NCBI GenBank assembly: GCA_005773695.1
Contig: SXHM01000230.1
Location: 1-5,892, forward strand
Direction: 5' to 3'
Length of the DNA stretch: 5,892 nucleotides
DNA from: Bacteroidota bacterium
Lineage (GTDB): Bacteria > Bacteroidota > Bacteroidia > SXHM01
This document shows positions 1-5,834 of the stretch, piece after piece. A program made the position numbers and the translations under genes. The notes under the pieces were generated by a model. It did not search any database, was not told where the DNA came from, and saw only the letters and a list, made by a program, of their open reading frames with translations. Positions within the stretch are counted from its first letter, which is position 1; every line of letters begins with the position of its first letter.

Positions 1-17
1 AACTTTCCTTGATTCAT
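1..17 (-). CDS. IS4-family (DUF4372-type) transposase, N-terminus only
   Basis: Partial gene that starts at 17 and runs off the left edge. Only five full codons are visible (M-N-Q-G-K), followed by TT, which fits Phe or Leu. DUF4372-containing IS4-family transposases of Bacteroidota commonly begin M-N-x-G-K followed by an aromatic or hydrophobic residue, as I recall the family. The 117 bp upstream look like the end of an insertion sequence, which supports the call. The ATG lies in the downstream arm of a perfect 16-bp inverted repeat, and the A-rich stretch expected before a Bacteroidota start is in its loop. Five residues are too few to prove the family, so the assignment rests on the combination of start motif, hairpin and IS-like terminus. 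Confidence 0.5.
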
Positions 18-48
18 AGTTTTCTTTTTTCTGAAAACTATGAATCAA
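9..48 (-). promoter_or_regulatory. Perfect 16-bp inverted repeat enclosing the transposase start codon
   Basis: TTGATTCATAGTTTTC at 9-24 and GAAAACTATGAATCAA at 33-48 are exact reverse complements, separated by an 8-nt loop (25-32). In the minus-strand transcript the loop reads AGAAAAAA and the AUG (17-15) lies within the 3' arm, so the folded RNA would bury the start codon and the first codons. Four of the 16 pairs are G-C, so stability is moderate. No U-tract follows the stem on the minus strand and only three T follow on the plus strand, which argues against a standard intrinsic terminator. Translational control of the transposase is inferred; a protein-binding palindrome is the alternative. 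Confidence 0.6.
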
Positions 49-134
49 TTTCAAATCGTCACCAAGCTAAAATCTCTTGTAACTCACGCCTATCAATAAT
101 TTCAAAGAACTTATATTTGTTTTAATCGGACACT

Positions 135-147
135 ACTGATTTTCAGT
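135..147. repeat. Short palindrome ACTGATTTTCAGT between GH3 stop and IS end
   Basis: Two 5-bp arms (135-139 and 143-147) flank a TTT spacer, 6 bp after the GH3 stop codon and directly against the proposed IS terminus. It could be the remnant of a GH3 transcription terminator into or beside which the element inserted, or chance. The stem is short and no T-tract follows it on the minus strand. Confidence 0.3.
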
Positions 148-153
148 CATTCT

Positions 154-1650
154 TTACAAAACGTATTTCTTCAACTCCTCTGCAATTTTCCGATCGTTTG
201 TCAGGCGCGGAACTTTATTCTGTCCACCCAGTTTTCCTTGCGATTTCATGAATTGCACAAACGCATCGGGTTGCAAATATCGGATAACAAGTGGTTTCAG
301 AATGTTTCCTTTAATTAAATCTTTATAATAGACGTTTTTCTTTTGCAAGGTTTCATCCATCAACAAGGCGAACTTTTCTTTGTTTTCAGGTTCTTTTGAG
401 CACGCAATAAACCACTCGTGGTAAGGCAATCCGCCTTCAGTTGGAGTAACCTGAGGAGCAACGGTAAACTCTAAAACTTCGGCTTTATATGTTTCAGAAG
501 CAGTTTTTAATGCTGCTTCCACTTCCTCCGCAATCACATGCTCGCCAAACGCAGAAGTAAAATGCTTGATACGCCCTGAAACTATGACGCGATAAGGATT
601 TTTTGATACAAATTTAACCGTATCGCCAATGCTGTAAGCCCACAAACCTGCATTGCTGCTTACCACTAATGCATAGTTCACGCCTAACTCAACATCAGCA
701 ATAGAAAGTCGTTTAGGGTTTTCATTAAAATATTCAGATGCAGGAATAAATTCATAAAAAATCCCTTCGTTGAGTAACAATAAAAGTCCTTGCTCTTTTT
801 GCGAATCCTGATAAGCATAAAATCCTTCTGATGCAGGAAACAATTCAATGCTGTCAATCTTTTTTCCGATGCTTTGTTCAAGCTTTGCGCGATAAGGTTC
901 AAAGTTTACACCGCCATAAATGAACAACGAAAAATCAGGAAAAATATCCTTAACCGGCTTTCCTGTTTTGATAACCAACTTATCAAAATACATCTGCACC
1001 CAAGGCGGAATTCCGCTTATAATTGTCATGTTCTCTTTTACAGTTTCCTCTACAATCATATCTACTTTTTTCTCCCAGTCTTCAATACAATTGGTTTTGT
1101 AAGTCGGCATCTGATTGGTACGCAAATAGCCAGGGACATGATGATTGACAATTCCAGAAAGCCTGCCTGTCGGAATTTTTTTGCTCATATCAAGCACAGG
1201 ACTTCCTGAGAGAAAAATCATTTTCCCATCTACAAATTTGCTATTGCCGGTTTCATGGATATAACTCAAAATAGCATTACGCGCAGAGTTAATATGATTT
1301 GAAATCGACTCTTTTGTAATTGGAATGTACTTGGTGCCGGAGGTTGTTCCCGAAGTTTTCGAAAAATAGATGGGTAAGCCTTTCCAAAGGACATCATTTT
1401 CTCCTGCAATTATCCTGTCAATATATTTTCTGAAATCTTCGTAATCACGAACGGGAACCTGTTTTTTATAATCATTGTAGTTTTTGATATTGGAAAAATC
1501 ATGTTCTTTCCCGAAAACAGTATTCGTAGCACTTGCTATAAGTTCATTAAATACTTTTTGCTGGGTTTCAACAGGCTTTGCACTCCATTTTTTAATTCCT
1601 GAAACAACAATATTTGCGAAAGGCTTACTGAGCGCGGCTTTTAATCCCAT
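154..1650 (-). CDS. GH3 auxin-responsive promoter family protein (acyl-adenylating enzyme)
   Basis: 498-residue full-length member of the GH3 family, ANL-like enzymes that adenylate a carboxylic acid with ATP; the plant members then transfer the acyl group to an amino acid (jasmonate- and auxin-amido synthetases). Three nucleotide-binding motifs are visible: the phosphate-binding loop K-T-S-G-T-T-S-G-T-K at 98-107, the F-P-A-S-E segment at 271-275 (Y-x-x-S-E in plants), and Y-S-I-G-D at 339-343 (Y-R-x-G-D in plants). The hinge and small C-terminal domain begin near G-R-I-K-H-F at 359-364, and G-Q-N-K-V-P-R-L at 476-483 is the usual family ending. No signal peptide or membrane segment is seen, so it is probably cytosolic. 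The ATG at 1650 gives a normal N-terminus. Acid substrate and acceptor are unknown for bacterial members and cannot be read here. It is transcribed alone, divergently from the methyltransferase gene. Confidence 0.93.
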   Translation of the reverse strand: MGLKAALSKPFANIVVSGIKKWSAKPVETQQKVFNELIASATNTVFGKEHDFSNIKNYNDYKKQVPVRDYEDFRKYIDRIIAGENDVLWKGLPIYFSKTSGTTSGTKYIPITKESISNHINSARNAILSYIHETGNSKFVDGKMIFLSGSPVLDMSKKIPTGRLSGIVNHHVPGYLRTNQMPTYKTNCIEDWEKKVDMIVEETVKENMTIISGIPPWVQMYFDKLVIKTGKPVKDIFPDFSLFIYGGVNFEPYRAKLEQSIGKKIDSIELFPASEGFYAYQDSQKEQGLLLLLNEGIFYEFIPASEYFNENPKRLSIADVELGVNYALVVSSNAGLWAYSIGDTVKFVSKNPYRVIVSGRIKHFTSAFGEHVIAEEVEAALKTASETYKAEVLEFTVAPQVTPTEGGLPYHEWFIACSKEPENKEKFALLMDETLQKKNVYYKDLIKGNILKPLVIRYLQPDAFVQFMKSQGKLGGQNKVPRLTNDRKIAEELKKYVL

Positions 1651-1722
1651 CTTAAAAAAACGATATTCACAAGAATTTTAAAAATACCTTTGGTGGCTGA
1701 AAAAACAGCGCAATTTAGATAA
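1651..1722. promoter_or_regulatory. Divergent intergenic region between GH3 and RsmB-like genes
   Basis: These 72 AT-rich bp must hold the start signals of both divergent genes unless promoters lie within the coding regions. On the plus strand a TTTG at 1689-1692 lies 30 bp before the methyltransferase ATG, but I find no TAnnTTTG match at the right distance. On the minus strand TATTTTTA (1686-1679) is one base from TAnnTTTG but lacks a suitably spaced upstream TTTG. Promoter positions are therefore not assigned. The ATG at 1723 and the one at 1650 follow A- or T-rich sequence with no clear Shine-Dalgarno motif. Confidence 0.35.
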
Positions 1723-2949
1723 ATGTACAGAAAGGAATTCAATATTAAAAAATACCGTCCGCTAATAGAGCAGATTTTTGATGCGCTGGAACTGGTGTTT
1801 ACTCACGGAAAAATGGCCGATCAGGCATTGGAAACCGTGATGAAGAAAAATAAAAAATGGACGGTTTACGACCGCAGTTTTGTTGCCGAAACATTCTATG
1901 AAATTATCCGCAATTGGCGTTTTCTATGGACAATCATTGGTAAAGAACCCGAAATGAAACGCCATTTTCTGTGGGAAATTTTGGGAACAAGCTTGGTTTT
2001 AAAAGAAGAGAAACTTCCCGGAGTTTATCTTTTCAAGAATGTAATTCCTCACAAAATTGAAGAAAAAGCAGAGAAGTACAAAAAGGTTCGTGCCCTGCGA
2101 GAGTCTGTTCCTGACTGGTTAGATAAATTGGGTGAAAAAGAAATCGGCAAAGGCTGGACTTCTATTTTAGCAGCGCTGAACAACCCGCCAAAACTGATAT
2201 TGCGAACCAACACATTGAAAACAAACACAGAAATTCTACAATCAAAATTAAAAGAAGAAGGTGTGGAAACGGTTGCAATAGATTTTGTGAGTGATGCTCT
2301 GGAACTCCCGTTTAACCGAAATGTTTTCAGAACTATTCCTTTTCATGATGGTTGGTTTGAAGTGCAGGATGCCGCTTCGCAGGTTGTTGCTCATTATATG
2401 GATGTTCAGCCCGGAATGCGAGTTGTAGATGCCTGTGCAGGCGCAGGAGGAAAATCATTGCACATTGCCGCTTTGATGAAAAACAAAGGCAAGTTGCTGG
2501 CAATGGATAACAAAGAATGGAAACTGAAGGAACTTAACAGACGTGCTGCTCGTGCCGGAGCAGGTGTTATTGAAACACGATTGATCGATTCTTCAAAAGT
2601 TTTCAAGCGTTTGGAGGGCAGTGCCGACAGGCTTTTGTTGGATGTTCCTTGCTCAGGAACAGGTGTGTTGCGCAGAAACCCTGACATCAAATGGAAACTG
2701 CAACAAGAGGAATTAGACCGCCTGAAAATAATACAAGCCGAAATCCTTGATGAATATTGCATCATGACAAAAGTTGGCGGAAAAATGATTTATGTAACAT
2801 GCAGCATCTTACCTTCTGAAGGCGAAGAACAGGTTGCTGCATTTATTAAAAAACACAGTGAATTCAAACTGCTTGACCAACTCAGATTGAGCCCGGATAA
2901 AGAAGGCTATGACGGATTTTATTTGGCAATGATTGAACGAATTAGCTAA
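1723..2949 (+). CDS. RsmB/NOP-family class I SAM-dependent RNA m5C methyltransferase
   Basis: 408-residue enzyme of the NOL1/NOP2/Sun (RsmB) family, which transfers a methyl group from S-adenosylmethionine to C5 of cytosine in RNA, most often 16S rRNA. Residues about 1-140 resemble the helical NusB-like N-terminal domain of RsmB (D-R-S-F-V-A-E near 50-56). The catalytic domain carries V-Q-D-A-A-S-Q at 214-220, the SAM-binding loop D-A-C-A-G-A-G-G-K at 236-244, the acidic D at 262, D-V-P-C-S-G-T-G at 307-314 with the releasing Cys310, and V-T-C-S-I-L-P-S-E at 358-366 with the nucleophile Cys360. Both cysteines and the usual ending D-G-F-Y-L-A are present, so it should be active. Length is close to E. 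coli RsmB (about 430). The target nucleotide cannot be assigned, since paralogues methylate different sites. The SDR gene follows after 6 bp and is probably co-transcribed. Confidence 0.93.
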   Translation: MYRKEFNIKKYRPLIEQIFDALELVFTHGKMADQALETVMKKNKKWTVYDRSFVAETFYEIIRNWRFLWTIIGKEPEMKRHFLWEILGTSLVLKEEKLPGVYLFKNVIPHKIEEKAEKYKKVRALRESVPDWLDKLGEKEIGKGWTSILAALNNPPKLILRTNTLKTNTEILQSKLKEEGVETVAIDFVSDALELPFNRNVFRTIPFHDGWFEVQDAASQVVAHYMDVQPGMRVVDACAGAGGKSLHIAALMKNKGKLLAMDNKEWKLKELNRRAARAGAGVIETRLIDSSKVFKRLEGSADRLLLDVPCSGTGVLRRNPDIKWKLQQEELDRLKIIQAEILDEYCIMTKVGGKMIYVTCSILPSEGEEQVAAFIKKHSEFKLLDQLRLSPDKEGYDGFYLAMIERIS

Positions 2950-2955
2950 ACAAAA

Positions 2956-3699
2956 ATGGGAAGATTAAAAAACAAAATAGCCGTTATTACTGGTGGCGCT
3001 TCAGGAATAGGAAAAGCTGCTGCAGAATTATTTGCAGTTGAAGGCGCTTCTGTTTGCATCTGGGATGTGAATGAAGTGCTTGGAAAAGAATTGGAAATTC
3101 TCTTGAGTGAAAAAGGATTGCATGCTAAGTTTTATAAAGTAAACACAGCCAGTTTTCAGGAAGTTGAAAAAGCAACTGAAGAAGTAACACGCGAAACAGG
3201 GAGAATTGATATACTCATCAATAACGCAGGGATTACCCGCGATGCCTCACTGCAAAAAATGACAGCTGAACAATGGCAGCAGGTAATGGATGTAAATCTT
3301 ACAGGTGTGTTTAACTGCACCAAAGCTATTTCGCCATTTATGATTCAGAATAATTATGGGCGCATTATTAATACTTCTTCCATAGTTGGTTTGTATGGCA
3401 ATTACGGACAAACTAATTATGCCGCCACCAAAGCAGGAGTTATTGGTTTGACCAAAACCTGGGCACGTGAACTGGGTAAATATAATATCACAGTAAACAC
3501 AGTAGCACCGGGCTTTATTGCAACGGAAATGATGTCAACAATTCCCGAAAAAGTAATTGCAATGGTAAAAGAAAAAGTGCCACTGAAAAAACTCGGCAGA
3601 CCTGAGGATGTGGCAAGTGTTTATGCTTTTCTTGCCAGTGATGAAGCACAATTTGTTTCGGGTGCCACCATTAGTGTTGATGGCGGACTGACAATATGA
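2956..3699 (+). CDS. fabG: FabG-type short-chain dehydrogenase/reductase (3-oxoacyl-ACP or acetoacetyl-CoA reductase)
   Basis: 247-residue classical SDR, the usual FabG length. Visible are the dinucleotide loop T-G-G-A-S-G-I-G (12-19), N-N-A-G (89-92), structural Asn114, catalytic Ser142, Tyr155 and Lys159 (Y-A-A-T-K), P-G (185-186) and the C-terminal V-D-G-G (241-244). Overall similarity is to FabG/PhaB enzymes, which reduce 3-ketoacyl thioesters to 3-hydroxyacyl thioesters in the cytosol. Asp37 at the end of the second beta strand (I-W-D-V-N) is the residue that usually selects NAD(H) over NADP(H), whereas E. coli FabG lacks an acid there; this may therefore be an NADH-using paralogue rather than the main fatty-acid-synthesis FabG. 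No acpP, fabD or fabF lies next to it. It starts 6 bp after the methyltransferase stop and is followed by a terminator. The symbol reflects the family, not proven substrate. Confidence 0.85.
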   Translation: MGRLKNKIAVITGGASGIGKAAAELFAVEGASVCIWDVNEVLGKELEILLSEKGLHAKFYKVNTASFQEVEKATEEVTRETGRIDILINNAGITRDASLQKMTAEQWQQVMDVNLTGVFNCTKAISPFMIQNNYGRIINTSSIVGLYGNYGQTNYAATKAGVIGLTKTWARELGKYNITVNTVAPGFIATEMMSTIPEKVIAMVKEKVPLKKLGRPEDVASVYAFLASDEAQFVSGATISVDGGLTI

Positions 3700-3705
3700 G
3701 AAATA

Positions 3706-3735
3706 AAAAAGTCCCACATTTCTGTGAGACTTTTT
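3706..3735. terminator. Bidirectional intrinsic terminator between convergent units
   Basis: AAAAAGTCCCACA (3706-3718) pairs with TGTGAGACTTTTT (3723-3735) around a TTTC loop, a 13-bp stem with one internal mismatch (C3714 against A3727). The T-run on the downstream side and the A-run on the upstream side make it usable from both strands. It lies 6 bp after the SDR stop and 18 bp beyond the stop of the opposing Cys-rich gene, as expected for the shared end of two convergent transcripts. Confidence 0.85.
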
Positions 3736-3753
3736 ATCAATTATAGAAAACAA

Positions 3754-4071
3754 TTACTTCGTTTGTTCTGCTTTTTTATCTGAAGTAGCGGCAGTTTTGT
3801 GTGAGCAACAAGATTTTGGAGTTGTTGCAGTTGTAGTAGTAACTGTGTTTACTGCGTTGGTGTTATTACCACTTGAAGAAGCAGCAGTTTTTGATGCGCA
3901 ACAGCCTGCTTGTTCTTTGCTGCAATCATGCTTTGATTTTTTTTCTTTTTTCTTGTCGTCATCACCGCCTTTGATGCAAACAATTTTGTGTGAAGAAACA
4001 GTTTGAATGGTTGAAGCCATTGCTGTTCCCATAAATGCTGTAAGTGTTAATGCTAAAAATACTTTTTTCAT
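3754..4071 (-). CDS. Small secreted Lys/Cys-rich protein of unknown function
   Basis: From the M-K-K start this is 105 residues. A clear signal peptide is present: K2-K3, a hydrophobic core (about 4-17) and a likely signal peptidase I site after A-M-A (17-19), so the product is periplasmic or secreted. The mature part is hydrophilic with an Asp/Lys-rich stretch (37-48) and a Ser/Thr/Asn-rich linker (62-84). Six cysteines occur, C32, C50, the pairs C57-C58 and C88-C89, plus His28, His48 and His91. The segments C-C-A-S-K-T-A-A-S-S (57-66) and C-C-S-H-K-T-A-A-T-S (88-97) look like an internal duplication. Metal binding is conceivable but unproven; I do not recognise a named family. An ATG two codons upstream (4077) is an equally possible start; an ATG at 4110 is unlikely because it overlaps psd and spoils the signal peptide. 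It follows the psd stop by 22 bp with no terminator between, so it is probably the last gene of that operon. Confidence 0.8.
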   Translation of the reverse strand: MKKVFLALTLTAFMGTAMASTIQTVSSHKIVCIKGGDDDKKKEKKSKHDCSKEQAGCCASKTAASSSGNNTNAVNTVTTTTATTPKSCCSHKTAATSDKKAEQTK

Positions 4072-4093
4072 TGTCATTGTGTTTTTATGTTTG

Positions 4094-4753
4094 TTAATTA
4101 ATAGTGGCAATTACTGTTTCGCCACCTGTTACTGTTTGATTAAGTTGTACTTCAATTTTCGTGCCCAAAGGTAACAATAAATCTACTCTTGAGCCGAATT
4201 TTATAAAACCCATTTCGCCTCCCTGTTCTGCTTTGTCACCTTCTTTGCAATAGTAAACAATGCGCCTTGCTAATGCACCGGCAATCTGTTTCATCATCAG
4301 TGAAAATTTTTCATCTTTCTTAATCACAACGCTTGTGCGCTCGTTATCGGTTGAAGATTTCGGATGCCATGCCACAAGGTAAAGACCGGGATGATATTTA
4401 ACATAACTTACTTCTCCACCAATTGGGTAGCGGTTTACGTGAACATTTATGGGTGACATAAAAATAGAAACCTGTAAACGTTTATCCTTAAAGTATTCCG
4501 TTTCTTCAACTTCTTCAATTACCACCACTTTGCCGTCAGCAGGGGCAATTATGTGATTTGAATTTTGAACGATGTTACGTTTCGGGTGGCGGAAAAATTG
4601 AAAAATAACTATTATAAAAAATGTTCCAACTGCATAAGAAAACACATGCAGATAATGGTTGTCAGGAAACATGAACTGAATAACGCTTGCAAATACAATT
4701 GCAAAAACAAGAACCAAAGTCAGTGATGCGTATCCTTCTTTATGAAATTTCAT
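4094..4753 (-). CDS. psd: Phosphatidylserine decarboxylase family protein (short form)
   Basis: 219-residue proenzyme expected to decarboxylate phosphatidylserine to phosphatidylethanolamine at the inner membrane. Two hydrophobic segments lie at about 10-28 and 34-54, followed by a cytosolic domain. P-A-D-G (71-74), F-M-S-P-I-N-V-H-V-N-R (98-108) with His105, and F-G-S-R (186-189) are the family landmarks; self-cleavage between Gly187 and Ser188 would give a beta chain and a short alpha chain with a pyruvoyl cofactor. It is much shorter than E. coli Psd (about 320) but normal for the short form found in many bacteria. By my remembered alignment the second His of the E. coli D-Y-H-R-V-H motif is Arg108 here, and the L-G-S-T motif reads F-G-S-R. 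The ATG directly follows the cdsA stop codon, so translation is probably coupled. No pssA is in the window. Confidence 0.9.
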   Translation of the reverse strand: MKFHKEGYASLTLVLVFAIVFASVIQFMFPDNHYLHVFSYAVGTFFIIVIFQFFRHPKRNIVQNSNHIIAPADGKVVVIEEVEETEYFKDKRLQVSIFMSPINVHVNRYPIGGEVSYVKYHPGLYLVAWHPKSSTDNERTSVVIKKDEKFSLMMKQIAGALARRIVYYCKEGDKAEQGGEMGFIKFGSRVDLLLPLGTKIEVQLNQTVTGGETVIATIN

Positions 4754-5575
4754 TTAGATAAAATTTAAGTAGACAAAAACGAAAGGCGAAGATATAAGAA
4801 TACTATCAAAGCGGTCTAAAATCCCTCCGTGACCCGGCATAATATTTCCCGAATCTTTGATGCCAACGCTGCGTTTAAGTAATGATTCAACTAAATCGCC
4901 AATGGTTCCAATAACTACTACAATTAAGCCGATTACAGACCAATCAAAGAAACTCAAATCATCAACATATAGAGAAAGAATGTAGGCAAACATAATAGCA
5001 AAGACAGTCCCTCCAACTGCACCTTCCCATGATTTTTTAGGTGAAATTTTGGGGAACATTTTGTGTTTACCGAAATTTGAACCTACCAGGTATGCGCCTG
5101 AATCAAACACCCAAATCAACATGAAATAGCCAAGCAAAATTAATGGCTTGTAATCACCGGAGAGGCCTGGCTTTACAATATAAACAAGCAATGTAAAGGG
5201 AAGTGCAACGTAAATAATTCCAAGTATGGTAAATCCAATATTCGTGAATGGGTTTTCACGATTACGGAAAAGTTCACGGATAAAAACCGCATACATCAAA
5301 GGCAGCACCAACAACTGATATTTGAAAAAAGCATGATCAACGGAAATTAATGCAGTGATGAAAAATATACCAGTTCCGACAAAAATTCCGTGTCGCTTTT
5401 GTACGTATATTTTCTCGTTTTCACAAATGCGGTAAAACTCAAATAAGCCTATAGCTGTAGTTAGAGAGAAGAAAACTAAAAAAGGAATTACTGTTTTATT
5501 TACTAAAAGAATTGAACCGATAACTAATGTAAGAAAAATTACACCTGTTGCAAGTCTTAAACCTAAATCTTTCAA
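4754..5575 (-). CDS. cdsA: Phosphatidate cytidylyltransferase (CDP-diacylglycerol synthase)
   Basis: 273-residue integral membrane enzyme that converts phosphatidic acid and CTP to CDP-diacylglycerol and pyrophosphate, the precursor of all bacterial glycerophospholipids made through CDP-DAG. The diagnostic C-terminal signature is complete: S231-L-L-K-R, then K240-D241-S-G, P247-G-H-G-G and D254-R-F-D257. A second conserved block, W-V-F-D-S-G-A-Y (155-162) continuing to S-P-K-K-S-W-E-G (178-185), is also present. Hydrophobic stretches at about 10-25, 29-47, 63-79, 87-98, 112-134, 146-165, 187-203 and 213-228 suggest seven or eight membrane spans. Length is typical (E. coli CdsA about 285). The start ATG overlaps the DUF2007 stop in an ATGA arrangement, and psd begins at the base after its TAA, so the three genes form a tight operon. 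Confidence 0.96.
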   Translation of the reverse strand: MKDLGLRLATGVIFLTLVIGSILLVNKTVIPFLVFFSLTTAIGLFEFYRICENEKIYVQKRHGIFVGTGIFFITALISVDHAFFKYQLLVLPLMYAVFIRELFRNRENPFTNIGFTILGIIYVALPFTLLVYIVKPGLSGDYKPLILLGYFMLIWVFDSGAYLVGSNFGKHKMFPKISPKKSWEGAVGGTVFAIMFAYILSLYVDDLSFFDWSVIGLIVVVIGTIGDLVESLLKRSVGIKDSGNIMPGHGGILDRFDSILISSPFVFVYLNFI

Positions 5576-5778
5576 TTTCCCTGATGCTTTGTTATGAGTT
5601 GTTTTGCAAGAATTACATCTGTACTTTGTACATAAAGTTCAATCTCGCCAATCAAATGCGAAGAACTTTGCCTGTTCAGATTTACTGCAATTATTTGGTT
5701 TTCGTTCAGCAATGCTTTAATTAGTTCGGCTTCCTGAATACTGTTTGTTGTGAATATCAGTGTCCAACCCTTTTCCAT
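5572..5778 (-). CDS. DUF2007 domain protein (putative signal-transducing protein)
   Basis: 68-residue protein that is essentially one DUF2007 domain. The pattern I-F-T-T-N (9-13), E-A-E-L-I-K-A-L-L (16-24), a short Q-S-S-S-H (37-41) loop and G-E-I-E-L-Y-V (44-50) matches the family as I know it, a small ferredoxin-like fold whose function is not established; the signal-transducing label is by fold resemblance only. No signal peptide or membrane segment is seen. The ATG at 5778 is the only ATG in the frame and places the domain at the usual distance from the N-terminus. The stop overlaps the cdsA start by 4 bp, which suggests translational coupling. DUF2007 genes beside cdsA are common in Bacteroidota. 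Confidence 0.85.
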   Translation of the reverse strand: MEKGWTLIFTTNSIQEAELIKALLNENQIIAVNLNRQSSSHLIGEIELYVQSTDVILAKQLITKHQGN

Positions 5779-5786
5779 TATTATGA

Positions 5787-5819
5787 CAAACTTAAAAAAT
5801 TAACACTAAAGAACGCAAA
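5787..5819 (-). promoter_or_regulatory. Candidate Bacteroidota-type promoter before DUF2007-cdsA-psd
   Basis: On the minus strand TTTG (5819-5816) and TAAGTTTG (5794-5787) match the -33 TTTG and -7 TAnnTTTG elements of the Bacteroidota primary sigma factor, separated by 21 bp. The element lies in the 56-bp gap after the upstream stop codon. Its -7 box ends only 8 bp before the DUF2007 ATG, so the transcript leader would be a few nucleotides at most. In this AT-rich DNA a chance match is possible, and the operon may instead be read from further upstream. Confidence 0.45.
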
Positions 5820-5834
5820 GGTGAAATAGATTAA

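Larger units (their letters stand above)
1..134 (-). mobile_element. Terminal segment of an insertion sequence, probably IS4 family
   Basis: No long reading frame crosses this stretch except the transposase start at 17. Read on the minus strand, the GH3 stop is followed after about 20 bp by AGTGTCCGATTAAAA, which resembles the terminal inverted repeats I remember for DUF4372 IS4-type elements, then about 100 bp of AT-rich leader up to the transposase ATG. The boundary at 134 is my estimate and could be off by a few bases. The other terminus and any target-site duplication are outside the window. The element lies downstream of GH3 in the same orientation and does not interrupt it. Confidence 0.5.

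Noticed and set aside
9..48. Reading the 16-bp inverted repeat as a GH3 terminator
   Set aside because: It lies more than 100 bp past the GH3 stop, lacks a T-tract on the minus strand, and contains the transposase start codon.
112..119. TATATTTG on the plus strand, a possible outward-facing IS promoter
   Set aside because: It matches TAnnTTTG but there is no TTTG at a proper distance upstream, and it would only read antisense into the 3' end of GH3.
874..1209. Plus-strand open frames antisense to GH3 (also 920-1102 and 1484-1681)
   Set aside because: They lie fully inside a well-supported GH3 gene, have no recognisable domain or plausible start context, and read like antisense translations.
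2406..2765. Minus-strand open frame inside the RNA methyltransferase gene
   Set aside because: Ser/Arg-rich translation opposite the conserved catalytic domain; no family resemblance.
3535..3753. Minus-strand open frame over the SDR 3' end and terminator
   Set aside because: It runs through the terminator hairpin and is antisense to conserved SDR sequence; no protein-like features.
3797..4006. Plus-strand frame and GTT/GTA-rich stretch near 3815-3845 that looks like a short tandem repeat
   Set aside because: The composition follows from the Thr/Val/Asn-rich linker encoded on the minus strand; the units are irregular.
4072..4110. Longer start (ATG at 4110) for the Cys-rich protein
   Set aside because: It would overlap the psd 3' end and add 13 residues before an otherwise ideal signal peptide; starts at 4077 or 4071 fit better.
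5800..5822. Intergenic sequence around AAAGAACGCAAAGG that resembles dispersed intergenic repeats seen in some genomes
   Set aside because: Only one copy is in the window, so repetition cannot be shown; it also overlaps the promoter candidate.
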